Source: Hahellaceae bacterium (GTDB lineage Bacteria; Pseudomonadota; Gammaproteobacteria; Pseudomonadales; Oleiphilaceae). From it: a DNA stretch of 64,000 nucleotides. The position numbers and the translations under genes are program-made. This document shows, piece by piece, positions 1-8,783 of the stretch. The stretch spans positions 620,001 to 684,000 of the forward strand of contig JACKOB010000004.1 in assembly GCA_024234575.1 (NCBI GenBank). Direction: 5' to 3'. Numbering within the stretch: position 1 is the stretch's first letter; every line of letters starts with the position of its first letter. The notes beneath the pieces are model-generated. The model saw only the letters and a list, made by a program, of their open reading frames with translations, searched no databases and was not told where the DNA came from.

Positions 1-60
1 GTGTGGCAGTTATCAGGGGTATTATTTCTCGCGACCATTACCTGGAGACGAGTTTTTTAA
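1..60 (+). CDS. Possible 3' end of a membrane protein (partial)
   Basis: Frame 1 is open from the window edge to a TAA at 58-60 and encodes 19 residues: a hydrophobic stretch followed by Trp-Arg-Arg near the C-terminus. That is how the last transmembrane helix of an inner-membrane protein often looks. It would converge with the GDSL esterase gene and share its terminator hairpin. The evidence is only composition and position, so it could be chance. Confidence 0.25.
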   Translation: MWQLSGVLFLATITWRRVF

Positions 61-83
61 ATGTTGGTACGGACAGTGTCAGT

Positions 84-114
84 AGAGGAAAAAGGAGAGC
101 AACGACTCTCCTTT
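84..114 (-). terminator. Intrinsic terminator of the GDSL esterase gene
   Basis: A perfect 9-bp stem (91-99 with 106-114, AAAGGAGAG/CTCTCCTTT) with a 6-nt loop lies just past the minus-strand stop codon. On the minus strand the stem runs into a T-rich tract. Confidence 0.7.
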
Positions 115-132
115 CCAATTGTCGACAGCAGT

Positions 133-1149
133 TTAGTTGCCCAGTAGCATTTGCACGATATCAATTCCCGCGTTTTGGTGTGCTTTGGTGGTCGGGTGTA
201 TTTCATCCCAAAACAAGAAGCCTGAAGCGGTTGGGAAATCTGCGCATTCTGGATTCACTGCACCAGCAGCCGAAAACACGTAGATGCATGCATCGTCAAC
301 ATTGCTATACCCGAAATCTTCAGCGGCATCGATTTGCTCGGTCAAAAAACCTAGCAGATCATAGGCAACAATATTTATTCCGGACTGTCTTTCAATTTGA
401 CCAATCTTACGGGCAAGCTTCTGGTTGTATTTTGCCGAGAGTTTAGATGTGATGGCCGGCAAACGGGCAACCTTTTTTTGCTCAGATTTATTTTCTGCGG
501 CACTTAACAATTGGCTTGCAACCAGGTCCGTCTCAGGTATGGCGCCTATATCTGGAGCATTCACTACCATAATGTGTTTGGCGCCAGAGGCAATAAGTTT
601 CATTATTTGAGCTTTTTCAGAGTCGACGGCGGTTTGCAGAGATTCATTTGCAGCCTGCCGTGCAGCACGTCTTTCTTCTTGCGTGTTTGCCAGCAGCCCA
701 GCCGCTCTTATTCCCCTGGCCGCCCTGATGTCGTTGCCACCTATTAAAATGACATAGAGCGCATCAGCAGGCGCATTGCCTCCATGTATTTGTAAAAATG
801 CGTTTACCTGTGTTGGCAAGTTGATATCCGGCGTACTTTCGTCGCCATCCTCGTCGACAGATTTGGCACCGGCAATAGCATAGTTGTTGCCAAAAGGCAG
901 TGCGCCGCCAAGCAGGTGGTAGGAGTTAGTCAAAGTTAGACCTAATGCATTCGCGATAACTTCTGCAGCGACTGGCCCATTGGTAAATCTACCAGGAATG
1001 GCTGGATCTTGCGTAACGGCTTGCAGGTTTCCAGTGTCTGACAGGCTGTCTCCAAATACATACATATTGCTGTAGTTTTCAGCACTCGCTGAAAACGCAC
1101 TTATAAAAAGCGTTGTAAAGGCAATTATTTTGCTGTTCAGGCGTTTCAT
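133..1149 (-). CDS. Secreted GDSL/SGNH-family esterase or lipase
   Basis: This 338-residue protein is a GDSL (SGNH) hydrolase, an ester hydrolase acting outside the cytoplasm. A Sec signal peptide covers residues 1-23, ending Ser-Ala-Ser-Ala. Block I is GDSLSDTGN at residues 33-41 with Ser35 as nucleophile. A GGND motif (block III, about residue 138) supplies the oxyanion-hole Asn. The C-terminal DEIHPT motif (Asp315, His318) completes the triad. The order and spacing match the lecithinase/haemolysin subgroup of passenger length; no autotransporter barrel follows. Start: ATG at 1149, preceded on the minus strand by a GGAGAATAAT ribosome site. It sits downstream of a secreted lipase on the same strand but has its own terminator, so co-transcription is unlikely. 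The substrate cannot be told from sequence. Confidence 0.88.
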   Translation of the reverse strand: MKRLNSKIIAFTTLFISAFSASAENYSNMYVFGDSLSDTGNLQAVTQDPAIPGRFTNGPVAAEVIANALGLTLTNSYHLLGGALPFGNNYAIAGAKSVDEDGDESTPDINLPTQVNAFLQIHGGNAPADALYVILIGGNDIRAARGIRAAGLLANTQEERRAARQAANESLQTAVDSEKAQIMKLIASGAKHIMVVNAPDIGAIPETDLVASQLLSAAENKSEQKKVARLPAITSKLSAKYNQKLARKIGQIERQSGINIVAYDLLGFLTEQIDAAEDFGYSNVDDACIYVFSAAGAVNPECADFPTASGFLFWDEIHPTTKAHQNAGIDIVQMLLGN

Positions 1150-1353
1150 TATTATTCTCCATTTGGGCTTATTTGTTTTGTTATATTTTGATTTTTAACT
1201 GGTATCAGCCAGTGGATACACGATACAAAAATTGTTCTCTAGCGCTGTGTAAAAATAGGGTAAATTGGGAGCTTACAGGTTGATTTAGCAAGGAAGTACT
1301 CAACACTGTGACGGGGTTATCATGCATTTATCGCGAAGAGGAAATGGACTGGT

Positions 1354-1387
1354 AAAAAAAATGGCAGCTATTGTCGCTGCCATTTTA
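1354..1387 (-). terminator. Intrinsic terminator of the lipase gene
   Basis: Stem ATGGCAGC (1361-1368) pairs with GCTGCCAT (1376-1383) across a 7-nt loop. On the minus strand it is followed by a run of seven T (A-tract 1354-1360). It lies about 40 bp past the lipase stop. Confidence 0.85.
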
Positions 1388-1426
1388 ATACTTTGTGCCT
1401 CTGTAACCGGCAGAGCGCTAAAAGCG

Positions 1427-2476
1427 TTAGTTATTAAGCGTTGTATAGACTTTGTTTGACATGCTTGTGCTAGAGCCGCCATCTACCCAGCGTACTTGCT
1501 TGCCGCCGCTCCACCATTTCGTTTGCGTGGTGGTAGCAAAGTCTACTGTGATGCCGTTTTTAGTAAAGTTATTGCTTACCGTTGTAAATTCGTTACCGGT
1601 GCTATTGTTAATCGCGCCACCATGGTTGGTTTTCTCACCCATCAAGACAGCGTAATGGTTGTACCACAAAGACGATGGCGCTTTCGATACAGACTGAATT
1701 TTACCGTTGTTCGCGACACTTCGGCTGCAAGAGTCGTAATCACCGTTGGTGGGTGCACCGCAAGCGCTATGTACAGGTACAACCGAGTCATCCATACCTT
1801 TGATAAAAGGTTTAGTTACCCCTGCATATTCCCAGCCAGTGCCCACGAAACGAAGTCTGGGATAGCTACTGTTGGCTGTGGCGGTGTTGCGGGCATTGCT
1901 GGGCTGGAGATCATACATTACACCCATTTTCCCTTTTTCAGGAGTAAAGCCCATAAAAGTGTTCACCGCAGATTTCTGTACGCTGTTCACCCAGCCACTG
2001 CCTTCGGAGACTCCAACGGCGACGTCTGCCATTTCTGTGCCACCGCCAGCACCGGCAAAGTCAAGCACGGCCAGAACTTTGAATTTTGAGGTACTTATGC
2101 CCCAGGCACCAAGATTTTGCAGAGCATATCGTGTAACCAGGTCACCCGTTGAGTGAGTAACGATAACGCAACCGGCACTGCAGGTACCGTTATTAGCCAG
2201 GGTAGTTATTTGCGCCTTTATTTTGTCTTTTATTCCCCCGGAGATTCTATCTGCCGACGACCAGTAAAGCTTGGCTTCAGCCCTGCTTCCCCAGTATGCC
2301 GACCAGTAACTATTAGCGAGTGATTGCAGTGAGCTGTCATTCGGATAGTTTTTTAAGTCAGTCGACCGAAAGCCGTGCACTAATACGACGTTTTTACCAG
2401 CAAGTTTTGCCTGTGCGCTGACTGTCATTCCAAGCAAGGTGACACAGATGATTGTTTTTATAATGGCTTTGTTCAT
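1427..2476 (-). CDS. Secreted alpha/beta-hydrolase lipase
   Basis: This 349-residue protein looks like an extracellular or periplasmic triacylglycerol lipase/esterase. Residues 1-23 form a Sec signal peptide (MNKAIIK..., ending Ala-Gln-Ala). The oxyanion-hole strand VVLVHGF is at residues 30-36. The nucleophile elbow reads THSTGD with Ser109, a departure from the usual Gly-His-Ser-x-Gly because Thr replaces the first Gly. A GMDDSVVPVHS segment probably carries the acid, and a late His in an NHGGA or NHYA context the base. Two Cys (99, 103) lie just before the elbow. Start: ATG at 2476, 27 codons inside the longest frame, because it opens a clean signal peptide and has an AAGGA site nearby. 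The upstream neighbour is a membrane-anchored Ig-like protein, not a recognisable LifO foldase. Confidence 0.8.
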   Translation of the reverse strand: MNKAIIKTIICVTLLGMTVSAQAKLAGKNVVLVHGFRSTDLKNYPNDSSLQSLANSYWSAYWGSRAEAKLYWSSADRISGGIKDKIKAQITTLANNGTCSAGCVIVTHSTGDLVTRYALQNLGAWGISTSKFKVLAVLDFAGAGGGTEMADVAVGVSEGSGWVNSVQKSAVNTFMGFTPEKGKMGVMYDLQPSNARNTATANSSYPRLRFVGTGWEYAGVTKPFIKGMDDSVVPVHSACGAPTNGDYDSCSRSVANNGKIQSVSKAPSSLWYNHYAVLMGEKTNHGGAINNSTGNEFTTVSNNFTKNGITVDFATTTQTKWWSGGKQVRWVDGGSSTSMSNKVYTTLNN

Positions 2477-2623
2477 TCTTATTGTCCTTCGTGATTGAGT
2501 CTCTTTTATTTTTGTTTTCGAGTTCCATCTCGTTACGGCTCCCCACAAGCACAGCATGTGCGTGTTCTTTTCTTACTGACGGTAATAAACTTGGGTTTCA
2601 TTGCAGACAGGTTTGCCCGCTGG

Positions 2624-3805
2624 TTACAATTGTCCCAGCTTACGCAAAAACTCAGTGCGCTCTTGTGCAAGCTCGTCCACATAGGGTGTTTTGTCGTAAC
2701 TATCGAAGTGAAAGCCGTCTATGGGCCACTCATCCTGTATGCTCATACCTGCCAGGTCGTAATCCTCATTGTCTTCGGCGGCACGGGTAATCGAAACATT
2801 TTTGAGAATATATGGGCCTTCATCACCAGAGACTTGCAATGCAGTGGCATGTGCATCAAGAAACAGGCGCTCTTTAGGATGGTTCATCCGGCCTTGCCCT
2901 TCGAGATGTGCGACCGGCTCGCCAGTGCTTGCGCTAAACAGATTCGCGCTGATAAAAAAATAGCCAGGGTTTTGCACTGAAAAACGTAGCGGTATTTTAA
3001 GATAGGCTTCTGATTGAAGAGGGGATTCTACGTCTGTTAGCAAAGCTGACGGTGGGTTAAAACGCAGGGGAACAGAGCTGATTAATCGATGCTCATCAAC
3101 ATCAACGGTTACCAGAACCTGCATTTCTGGTGGCCAGTTTTTCGCCACGCCAGAATCGGTATCTATTTTACCGGTAAAACTGGCTTTGCTATTTGCGGCC
3201 GCGACTTCATCCAAAGGGGTTTCCCACAGCGTTGTTCCATCCATGGCGGTAATCGTCGCTCTGGCAGAAACAGTTGGGGAGGCTGGTAAGTTTTTAAGGG
3301 CAACACTGATTTCAACGGGTTGGCCTTCAAAAACCTGCCGTTTGGCAAGCTTTACTGATAGCACCACTGGTGTCGCGCTATTTTCGAGGGGGAATGGCAT
3401 CTCAGTAGCAGATTCCTCAGGTGGAAGAAAGCGCTTTAAATCTTCTTTAGAGGTAATAGGCTGAGAGGATGCAGGGTAACGGCTGGCTTCTTCATACATA
3501 TCCGCAATCTGCATTAATTGGGCTTTAACGGCTTCGGTTGCATACGGGTTATCTTCATCGGGCATGGCCATTTGGTCTTCGTCGAGGTTCGCAGACGTAG
3601 CGGGTAACTGATTGTTCAATACTTTTTGCGAGAGAAGCTTGTCATGGTGGTGTTCTGCCGATAAAGCAGGTTGCGTGCTAACGCCGGTGGCCGGGGTGAA
3701 CTGCGCCTCATTATTATCGTTAGCCGAAAGATGATGGTATGCAACGTAGGAGAGCAGCGACAGCGTCACGGCCCCAGCAAATAGCAGGGTAGGTTTATGA
3801 TTCAT
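2624..3805 (-). CDS. Membrane-anchored periplasmic protein with Ig-like region
   Basis: I do not recognise this 393-residue protein with certainty. A single N-terminal hydrophobic segment (about residues 7-24) anchors it, followed by a low-complexity linker (about 25-130). The rest (about 140-360) alternates beta-strands in patterns such as VVLSVKLAKRQVFEGQPVEI, suggesting two or three immunoglobulin-like or 'choice-of-anchor' domains. The C-terminus is acidic with a short helix. The gene lies 147 bp upstream of the lipase on the same strand. Topologically it resembles a LifO lipase foldase (N-terminal anchor, periplasmic body), but I cannot find the RxxFDY motif of that family. It may be an unrelated lipase partner or simply a neighbour. 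Confidence 0.6.
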   Translation of the reverse strand: MNHKPTLLFAGAVTLSLLSYVAYHHLSANDNNEAQFTPATGVSTQPALSAEHHHDKLLSQKVLNNQLPATSANLDEDQMAMPDEDNPYATEAVKAQLMQIADMYEEASRYPASSQPITSKEDLKRFLPPEESATEMPFPLENSATPVVLSVKLAKRQVFEGQPVEISVALKNLPASPTVSARATITAMDGTTLWETPLDEVAAANSKASFTGKIDTDSGVAKNWPPEMQVLVTVDVDEHRLISSVPLRFNPPSALLTDVESPLQSEAYLKIPLRFSVQNPGYFFISANLFSASTGEPVAHLEGQGRMNHPKERLFLDAHATALQVSGDEGPYILKNVSITRAAEDNEDYDLAGMSIQDEWPIDGFHFDSYDKTPYVDELAQERTEFLRKLGQL

Positions 3806-4200
3806 GGTTGTAATCCTGAGATCTTATTTTTGTTTTTCAGACTAAACATAGATACAGCTTTATGGTGGTCAAAGTCGATGCTAAATCAGGTCAAAATAGG
3901 GTGTTTTATTTAACTGGCACAATACGAAAGCTCAAAATGGGGGGCTTACCACCAGAACTCGTTCAAACCTATGATTCAGCATTGGTGCAAAAATGTTTAA
4001 GGCGAGTGCTTAGGTTTATTCACTATTGTCATGCTGACCCGCATGGCTAAATAGCTTTGATTGGCTGTTCGTTCGTTTCATCTTGACGCAAGCTCATATA
4101 AACTATGCAACGGCCTCAATATATGCCGTATGATCAAATCCAGTTGACGCGTGTTCGTCGGTGAATTTTTAAAAATGCTGCCATAGGGATAATCTATTTA
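3806..4200. other. 395-bp intergenic region upstream of dnaX
   Basis: This divergent gap separates the anchored protein from dnaX. It contains one open frame (3862-4050) with no family resemblance or good ribosome site, which I treat as noise. In pseudomonads the 4.5S RNA gene ffs lies upstream of dnaX, but I see none of its conserved GGAAGCA-type loop here. Apart from a promoter-like sequence near 4144, I see nothing else. Confidence 0.5.
4144..4173 (+). promoter_or_regulatory. Candidate sigma-70 promoter for dnaX
   Basis: TTGACG (4144-4149) is followed after 18 bp by TTTAAA (4168-4173), a good -35 with a mediocre -10, about 27 bp before the dnaX ATG. The call is consensus matching only. 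Confidence 0.35.
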
Positions 4201-6453
4201 ATGAGTTATCAGGTGTTAGCCCGCAAGTGGCGACCGAAATCTTTTCAGGAAATGGTCGGGCAAGAGCATGTACTCAAAGCATTAGTACATGCTCTAGAAA
4301 ACAAAAGGTTACATCATGCCTACTTGTTCACTGGTACCAGGGGCGTTGGTAAAACAACCATCGGGCGTATTCTGGCAAAGTGTCTTAATTGCGAGTCGGG
4401 CATTGTTGCCAAGCCTTGTGGCGTCTGTAGTGTGTGCCGGGAGATCAACGAAGGTCGTTTTGTTGACTTGATCGAAATAGACGCGGCATCACGCACCAAA
4501 GTGGAGGATATGCGCGAGCTGTTGGATAACGTCCAATACTCACCCACACGAGGCCGTTTTAAAGTCTATCTCATCGATGAAGTGCACATGCTCTCAACAT
4601 CAAGCTTTAATGCCCTGTTGAAAACGCTCGAAGAGCCTCCTGAACATGTAAAATTCTTATTGGCCACGACTGACCCACAAAAACTGCCGGTGACTATATT
4701 GTCCCGCTGTCTGCAGTTTAATTTGAAGAATATGGCTCCCGAACGAATTGTTTCGCACCTGGGTCACATCCTGTCACAAGAGCAGGTTCCCTATGACGAG
4801 ACGGCTTTATGGCTGCTGGCGCGCTCTGCAGATGGCAGTATGCGAGATGCGCTTAGTTTAACGGATCAGTCAATTGCATACGGCAACGGGCAAATTCGAG
4901 AGCTGCAAGTGAGTGAAATGCTCGGCACCGTTGGCCATAAACAGGTATTGGCGTTAATTGAAGCAATTGGCAGCCTTGATGCCCGCGTATTATTGCAGTC
5001 GGTTAAACACATCGCTGAGTTTTCGCCAGACTATGAAAGTGTTCTGGCACAGTTAATTTCCGTTTTTCATCGTATTGCTATTGAGCAGGCTGTGCCTGGC
5101 GCCACTGACAATACCATGGGTGATAAGCAAGATATTGTTGATCTGGCCAGACGTTTTACCGCAGAAGATGTACAAATCTTTTATCAGATCGCGCTTATTG
5201 GTCGTAAAGACCTGGCAATTACACCTGATCGGCAGGCCGGTTTCGAGATGGTGTTGCTAAGAATGATTGCATTTCGTCCGGATGTTCAGTCTGAAGATGA
5301 CCTTAAGCCAATGCAGGCCATCGATGCGTCGCAGAATAAATATCTGACGCAAAGTAACCAGGTTGCCGGTGAGGCTGAAAAGAAAGCAGAACCACTGCAG
5401 AACCGTAGCGCACAGAACAATGCCCCAGCTGAACAGAACAATGCTCCAGCTAAGCAGAACAACCTTGAGAACAGGGATAACATAGCCACCCCGGGGGAAC
5501 AAACAGCAGCAAATGCAACGAAGCCGGTGGCTGTCGCTCCCTCTGTGGCGGCTGAGACTAAGCGATCCGTTGTTGAAAACACGGCTAAAGACGAAATAAC
5601 TGCTCGTGCGGAAGCGAATGCACCAATGGTCAATTCGTCGACCACAGCTGCGCGACCAGCTATTGCATCAGCCCCAACCGCCCATGCAAATGCCCAAGAA
5701 GGTGGCGTCAGTAAGCCGGTTGCTAAAGCGTCCACGGATGATTTTTTATCGCCACCGCCAGATCATCCGGCGTTTGCCAATGATTATCCAGAATATACGG
5801 ATATACCTGAGTCAGATTCGGATGATTATGATGACTTTGCATCATACCCTGCACCTGGAAAAAACGAAGGATATCAAAAAAAAAAGTCCGACCAGGTAAG
5901 TGACAGTGTTGCGCCAGCACCAAACAAGCAAGAGACCACAAGCAAGGTCTCGGTTGAAGAAACACCAAATTCTCCAGCAGAATTAGCAACCGAGCACTCG
6001 CCCGGTAACGATGCAGATACTTTTACCGAAGTAGCGCTTGATGAGCCGTCTGGGTCTGTAGATGCGGCTAACGAAGCAGCCTTTGATTGGGTGAGTCGAA
6101 TTGATGAACTGGGTTTGACTGGAATGACGCTTAATATTGCGTCTAATTGTGGCTTTTTCAGGCACGAACAGAATATCAGGTTAAGCGTTGACGAAGGCAA
6201 CTATCGGCTACTAACCGATCAACATAAAACCAGGATCGTTGAAGCACTGCAACAAAGGCTTGGTGGTCTTATTAACGTTGAGTTTGTCAGTGAAACGCCG
6301 TCGACCGAAACCCCTTCCCAGCGACGGGCCAAAGAAAAAGAGTTAAGGCTTCAACTTGCTGTAAAATCAATAAAAGAAGATAGTAACGTCCAAAAAATGG
6401 TACAACTTTTTGATGCCACTATCTTAGAGAAGACGATTGAGCCGATAGGTTAA
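4201..6453 (+). CDS. dnaX: DNA polymerase III subunits tau and gamma
   Basis: DnaX is the AAA+ motor subunit of the clamp loader; full-length tau also ties polymerase cores and DnaB helicase together. In this 750-residue protein, Walker A (GTRGVGKT) is at 45-52, a Cys cluster of the zinc module at about 64-79, Walker B/DEVH at about 126-129, and a sensor-1-like TTDPQKLP at about 155. The AAA+ and collar domains end near residue 365. A long variable linker rich in Ala, Gln, Asn, Asp and Pro follows (about 370-620), then the tau C-terminal domain starting near FDWVSRIDELGL. The linker holds a 21-bp tandem repeat and, at codons 559-562, an A10-G run with both alternative frames closing at once, so a truncated gamma is likely. 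It is larger than E. coli DnaX (643) because of the linker. It leads a dnaX-ybaB-recR cluster. Confidence 0.97.
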   Translation: MSYQVLARKWRPKSFQEMVGQEHVLKALVHALENKRLHHAYLFTGTRGVGKTTIGRILAKCLNCESGIVAKPCGVCSVCREINEGRFVDLIEIDAASRTKVEDMRELLDNVQYSPTRGRFKVYLIDEVHMLSTSSFNALLKTLEEPPEHVKFLLATTDPQKLPVTILSRCLQFNLKNMAPERIVSHLGHILSQEQVPYDETALWLLARSADGSMRDALSLTDQSIAYGNGQIRELQVSEMLGTVGHKQVLALIEAIGSLDARVLLQSVKHIAEFSPDYESVLAQLISVFHRIAIEQAVPGATDNTMGDKQDIVDLARRFTAEDVQIFYQIALIGRKDLAITPDRQAGFEMVLLRMIAFRPDVQSEDDLKPMQAIDASQNKYLTQSNQVAGEAEKKAEPLQNRSAQNNAPAEQNNAPAKQNNLENRDNIATPGEQTAANATKPVAVAPSVAAETKRSVVENTAKDEITARAEANAPMVNSSTTAARPAIASAPTAHANAQEGGVSKPVAKASTDDFLSPPPDHPAFANDYPEYTDIPESDSDDYDDFASYPAPGKNEGYQKKKSDQVSDSVAPAPNKQETTSKVSVEETPNSPAELATEHSPGNDADTFTEVALDEPSGSVDAANEAAFDWVSRIDELGLTGMTLNIASNCGFFRHEQNIRLSVDEGNYRLLTDQHKTRIVEALQQRLGGLINVEFVSETPSTETPSQRRAKEKELRLQLAVKSIKEDSNVQKMVQLFDATILEKTIEPIG
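5413..5463 (+). repeat. 21-bp tandem repeat in the dnaX linker
   Basis: Two near-identical 21-bp units (5413-5433 and 5434-5454) each encode Gln-Asn-Asn-Ala-Pro-Ala plus one residue; a third partial copy (Gln-Asn-Asn) follows. They are in frame inside the disordered linker, so copy-number changes would be tolerated. Confidence 0.75.
5866..5903 (+). promoter_or_regulatory. Putative programmed slippage site in dnaX (gamma production)
   Basis: Ten A followed by G (5876-5886) contain A AAA AAG in the same register as the E. coli dnaX heptamer (zero-frame codons AAA at 5881 and AAG at 5884). A Shine-Dalgarno-like GAAGGA (5866-5871) lies 8 nt upstream of the heptamer. After a -1 shift the ribosome reads five codons and stops at TGA 5901-5903; after a +1 shift it stops at TAA 5897-5899. 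Either ribosomal or transcriptional slippage would give a protein of about 565 residues lacking the tau domain. Confidence 0.7.
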
Positions 6454-6514
6454 GGTTTAGTTGCAAAGCATGGATTTACGTTAAAGAATCTAGAACACAA
6501 ATAAGGAGAGAGCT

Positions 6515-6841
6515 GTGATAAATGGTGATATGGGCGAGCTGATGAAGCAAGCACAAAAAATTCAGGAGCAGTTTCAAAAGGCTCAGGAACAAATCGCAAA
6601 TATGGAAGTGACCGGTGAGTCAGGCGCAGGCTTGGTTAAAGTTGTGATGAATGGTCGGCATGATGTTAAAAAAGTGTCTATTGACCCTTCGGTAATGACT
6701 GAAGAAAAAGAACTGCTTGAAGACTTGTTAGCGGCAGCGGTTAATGATGCTGTTCGTCGCATCGAGCAGACCAATAAAGACAAAATGTCTGGTATGGCTG
6801 CCGGAATGGGTATTCCTCCCGGTTTTAAAATGCCATTTTAG
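6515..6841 (+). CDS. ybaB: YbaB/EbfC nucleoid-associated protein
   Basis: This 108-residue protein belongs to the YbaB/EbfC family, small dimeric DNA-binding proteins found next to recR. The N-terminal helix ([20 protein letters not shown]) is followed by the [16 protein letters not shown] core strands near residues 30-45 and the family-typical ending PPGFKMPF. It starts at GTG 6515 because a strong AAGGAGAG site lies at about 6503-6510; the next in-frame ATG (6530) would fall too far from it. It sits 61 bp after dnaX and 31 bp before recR, the conserved order. The family's exact role is unsettled; nucleoid organisation or support of RecR is usual. Confidence 0.95.
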   Translation: MINGDMGELMKQAQKIQEQFQKAQEQIANMEVTGESGAGLVKVVMNGRHDVKKVSIDPSVMTEEKELLEDLLAAAVNDAVRRIEQTNKDKMSGMAAGMGIPPGFKMPF

Positions 6842-6872
6842 TAGTTTTTCGCCGTTATACGGAACGTAGATA

Positions 6873-7469
6873 ATGTCATTTTCACCGAGTATTGTTAATT
6901 TGGTTAACTCGCTGCGGGTATTGCCAGGCGTCGGTCAAAAATCCGCTCAACGCATGGCTCTGCATTTGTTAGAGCGAGACAGAAGCGGGGCCTTAGCCTT
7001 GGCAAATTCACTGGTCATGGCGATGGAGTCTGTTAAGAGATGCCAGTCTTGCCGCACGTTTTCTGATACAGATATTTGTCCACTGTGTGAAAATTCCCGG
7101 CGAGATAGCCGCAAGCTCTGCGTGGTCGAAACACCCTCAGATTTATTTGCTGTAGAGTCTGTCGGCCAGTATGACGGTAAGTTTTTTGTCCTAATGGGGC
7201 ATTTGTCTCCAATTGAAGGCATCGGTCCGGATGAAATAGGCATTGACCAGCTGATGCAGCGGGTGAAAGAAGGAGAGGTTGAAGAAGTCATTCTTGCCAC
7301 CAACCCTACCGTGGAAGGTGAGGCGACCGCACATTTTATCGCTGATTTGCTTGGTAGCTCGTCGATACTTGTCACGCGGTTAGCGCATGGCATTCCCATC
7401 GGTGGTGAGCTTGGATACACAGATGGCGGGACCTTGGCCCATGCATTTCAGGGCAGAAAGCCACTTTGA
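6873..7469 (+). CDS. recR: Recombination mediator RecR
   Basis: RecR works with RecF and RecO to load RecA on gapped DNA. The 198-residue length is standard. An N-terminal helix-hairpin-helix ([20 protein letters not shown], about 13-32) precedes a four-Cys zinc finger (CQSC...CPLC, about 57-72). The Toprim domain follows (about 80-175), with a conserved acidic [12 protein letters not shown] stretch, and the end carries the Walker-B-like and [12 protein letters not shown] signature. It is the last gene of the dnaX-ybaB-recR cluster, with an ATG start 31 bp after ybaB. Confidence 0.97.
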   Translation: MSFSPSIVNLVNSLRVLPGVGQKSAQRMALHLLERDRSGALALANSLVMAMESVKRCQSCRTFSDTDICPLCENSRRDSRKLCVVETPSDLFAVESVGQYDGKFFVLMGHLSPIEGIGPDEIGIDQLMQRVKEGEVEEVILATNPTVEGEATAHFIADLLGSSSILVTRLAHGIPIGGELGYTDGGTLAHAFQGRKPL

Positions 7470-7578
7470 GCACGGTATTGTTCAATCCTCGTTATAGTTA
7501 CCCCCTTCAAAGATTGAGAACGTCTTACTTCAATAAACTATGCAACCAGGCAAAGCTTAATGCCAACAGAGAGGTCAT

Positions 7579-8727
7579 GTGAACCATTGGGTGCGCACAA
7601 ACGCTGAACTAAAAGAATGTTGTGAAGTATTGCAGCAGCTACCACTAATCGGTCTTGATACAGAGTTCATGCGTACCAATACTTTTTTCCCAATTCCAGC
7701 CCTTATCCAGGTATCTACCCCTGATCAGGTTTTCTTTCTTGATCCACAGCTGATTACAGATTTTTCTCCTTTCCGGGCGATTCTGGATAGTGAAGAGATT
7801 GTCAAAATCATGCATGCGATAGGTGAAGATGTTGAGTTGCTAAGAATCGCGGCGGGGGCGCGGCTGGCCAGGGTCTTCGATACGCAAATAGCGGCGGTAT
7901 TGTGTAACAAGGGATTTTCGTTGGGTTATGCTGCGCTGGTTAAAAAATTGTTGGATATCGATATAGAAAAAGGGGAAACAAGATCCAACTGGCTAGCACG
8001 CCCCTTAAGCGAGGCGCAGGAAAAGTACGCTGCCGTAGATGTTGTCTATTTGCATCAAATGTATAACATCCTTGCCCGAGAACTTAATGAAAAAAACTGT
8101 ATGGCTGCCGTTTACGAAGATACTGATCGTTTGATATCTCAGAGCCATATTGAAATCATCGACGACTATTACTTAAAACTAAGGGGTGGTTGGCGTTTGC
8201 CGAAAGAAAATCAGCAGGCGCTTAAGTATCTATGTATATGGCGCGAGAATAAGGCAAGAAGTAAGAACACGCCTCGCTCCCGAATTATCGATGACAACAC
8301 CCTGATAGAAATAGCCACAGTTTTACCCAAAGATACAGCTGAGCTGAATGAAATACACTGCCAAAAGCCGTGGGTTATTAGAAAGCAATCTGATGAGATA
8401 CTCGCCGCACTAAGTAGCGCCGCGGCCCAAGACGTCAATTGGGATTCGCTGCCCCTTATATCGCGGCCGCTCGATAGTAATCAGCAATTGCTTTATAAAA
8501 AGATGAAAAAGCTAATCACCAGAAAGTCTGAAGAGGTATCTATTCCGTTCGAGATTCTCGCCAATAAAAAGATGCTGGAAAAAACCATTCTCCAGTCTTA
8601 CGACTGTCGTAAAGTTGTGCTTGCAGAAGAACTGCTTGGATGGCGTGGAACGATTATTGGTGATCTCGTGAAAGACACATTGCAACAACAGATAGCAGCA
8701 GAGTTTGGTAGTTCGGTTAACTCTTAG
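7579..8727 (+). CDS. rnd: Ribonuclease D
   Basis: RNase D is a 3'-to-5' exoribonuclease that trims tRNA precursors and other small RNAs. The DEDDy catalytic domain comes first: GLDTEFMRT (Asp and Glu, about residues 25-27), MHAIGEDVELL (Asp, about 83) and the Tyr-x-x-x-Asp pair in KYAAVDVVYLHQMY (about 149-162). Two HRDC-type helical regions follow (about 210-290 and 300-370). The 382-residue length is typical. The start is GTG at 7579 with a close GAGG site; no ATG sits nearby. The downstream ycgL follows almost directly, suggesting one transcript. Confidence 0.95.
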   Translation: MNHWVRTNAELKECCEVLQQLPLIGLDTEFMRTNTFFPIPALIQVSTPDQVFFLDPQLITDFSPFRAILDSEEIVKIMHAIGEDVELLRIAAGARLARVFDTQIAAVLCNKGFSLGYAALVKKLLDIDIEKGETRSNWLARPLSEAQEKYAAVDVVYLHQMYNILARELNEKNCMAAVYEDTDRLISQSHIEIIDDYYLKLRGGWRLPKENQQALKYLCIWRENKARSKNTPRSRIIDDNTLIEIATVLPKDTAELNEIHCQKPWVIRKQSDEILAALSSAAAQDVNWDSLPLISRPLDSNQQLLYKKMKKLITRKSEEVSIPFEILANKKMLEKTILQSYDCRKVVLAEELLGWRGTIIGDLVKDTLQQQIAAEFGSSVNS

Positions 8728-8783
8728 GTTTGCGTGCAAGTTTGCAGTATAATTTGTTTTCTGTAATTACCATGATGAGTGCT

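Noticed and set aside
1496..2089. 197-residue plus-strand frame opposite the lipase gene
   Set aside because: Entirely antisense to a well-supported lipase CDS with signal peptide and nucleophile elbow; typical shadow frame.
3862..4050. 62-residue frame upstream of dnaX
   Set aside because: No ribosome site, no recognisable family and a composition typical of random translation.
3900..4200. Possible 4.5S RNA gene (ffs), expected before dnaX in pseudomonads
   Set aside because: The conserved SRP RNA loop sequences are not visible on either strand.
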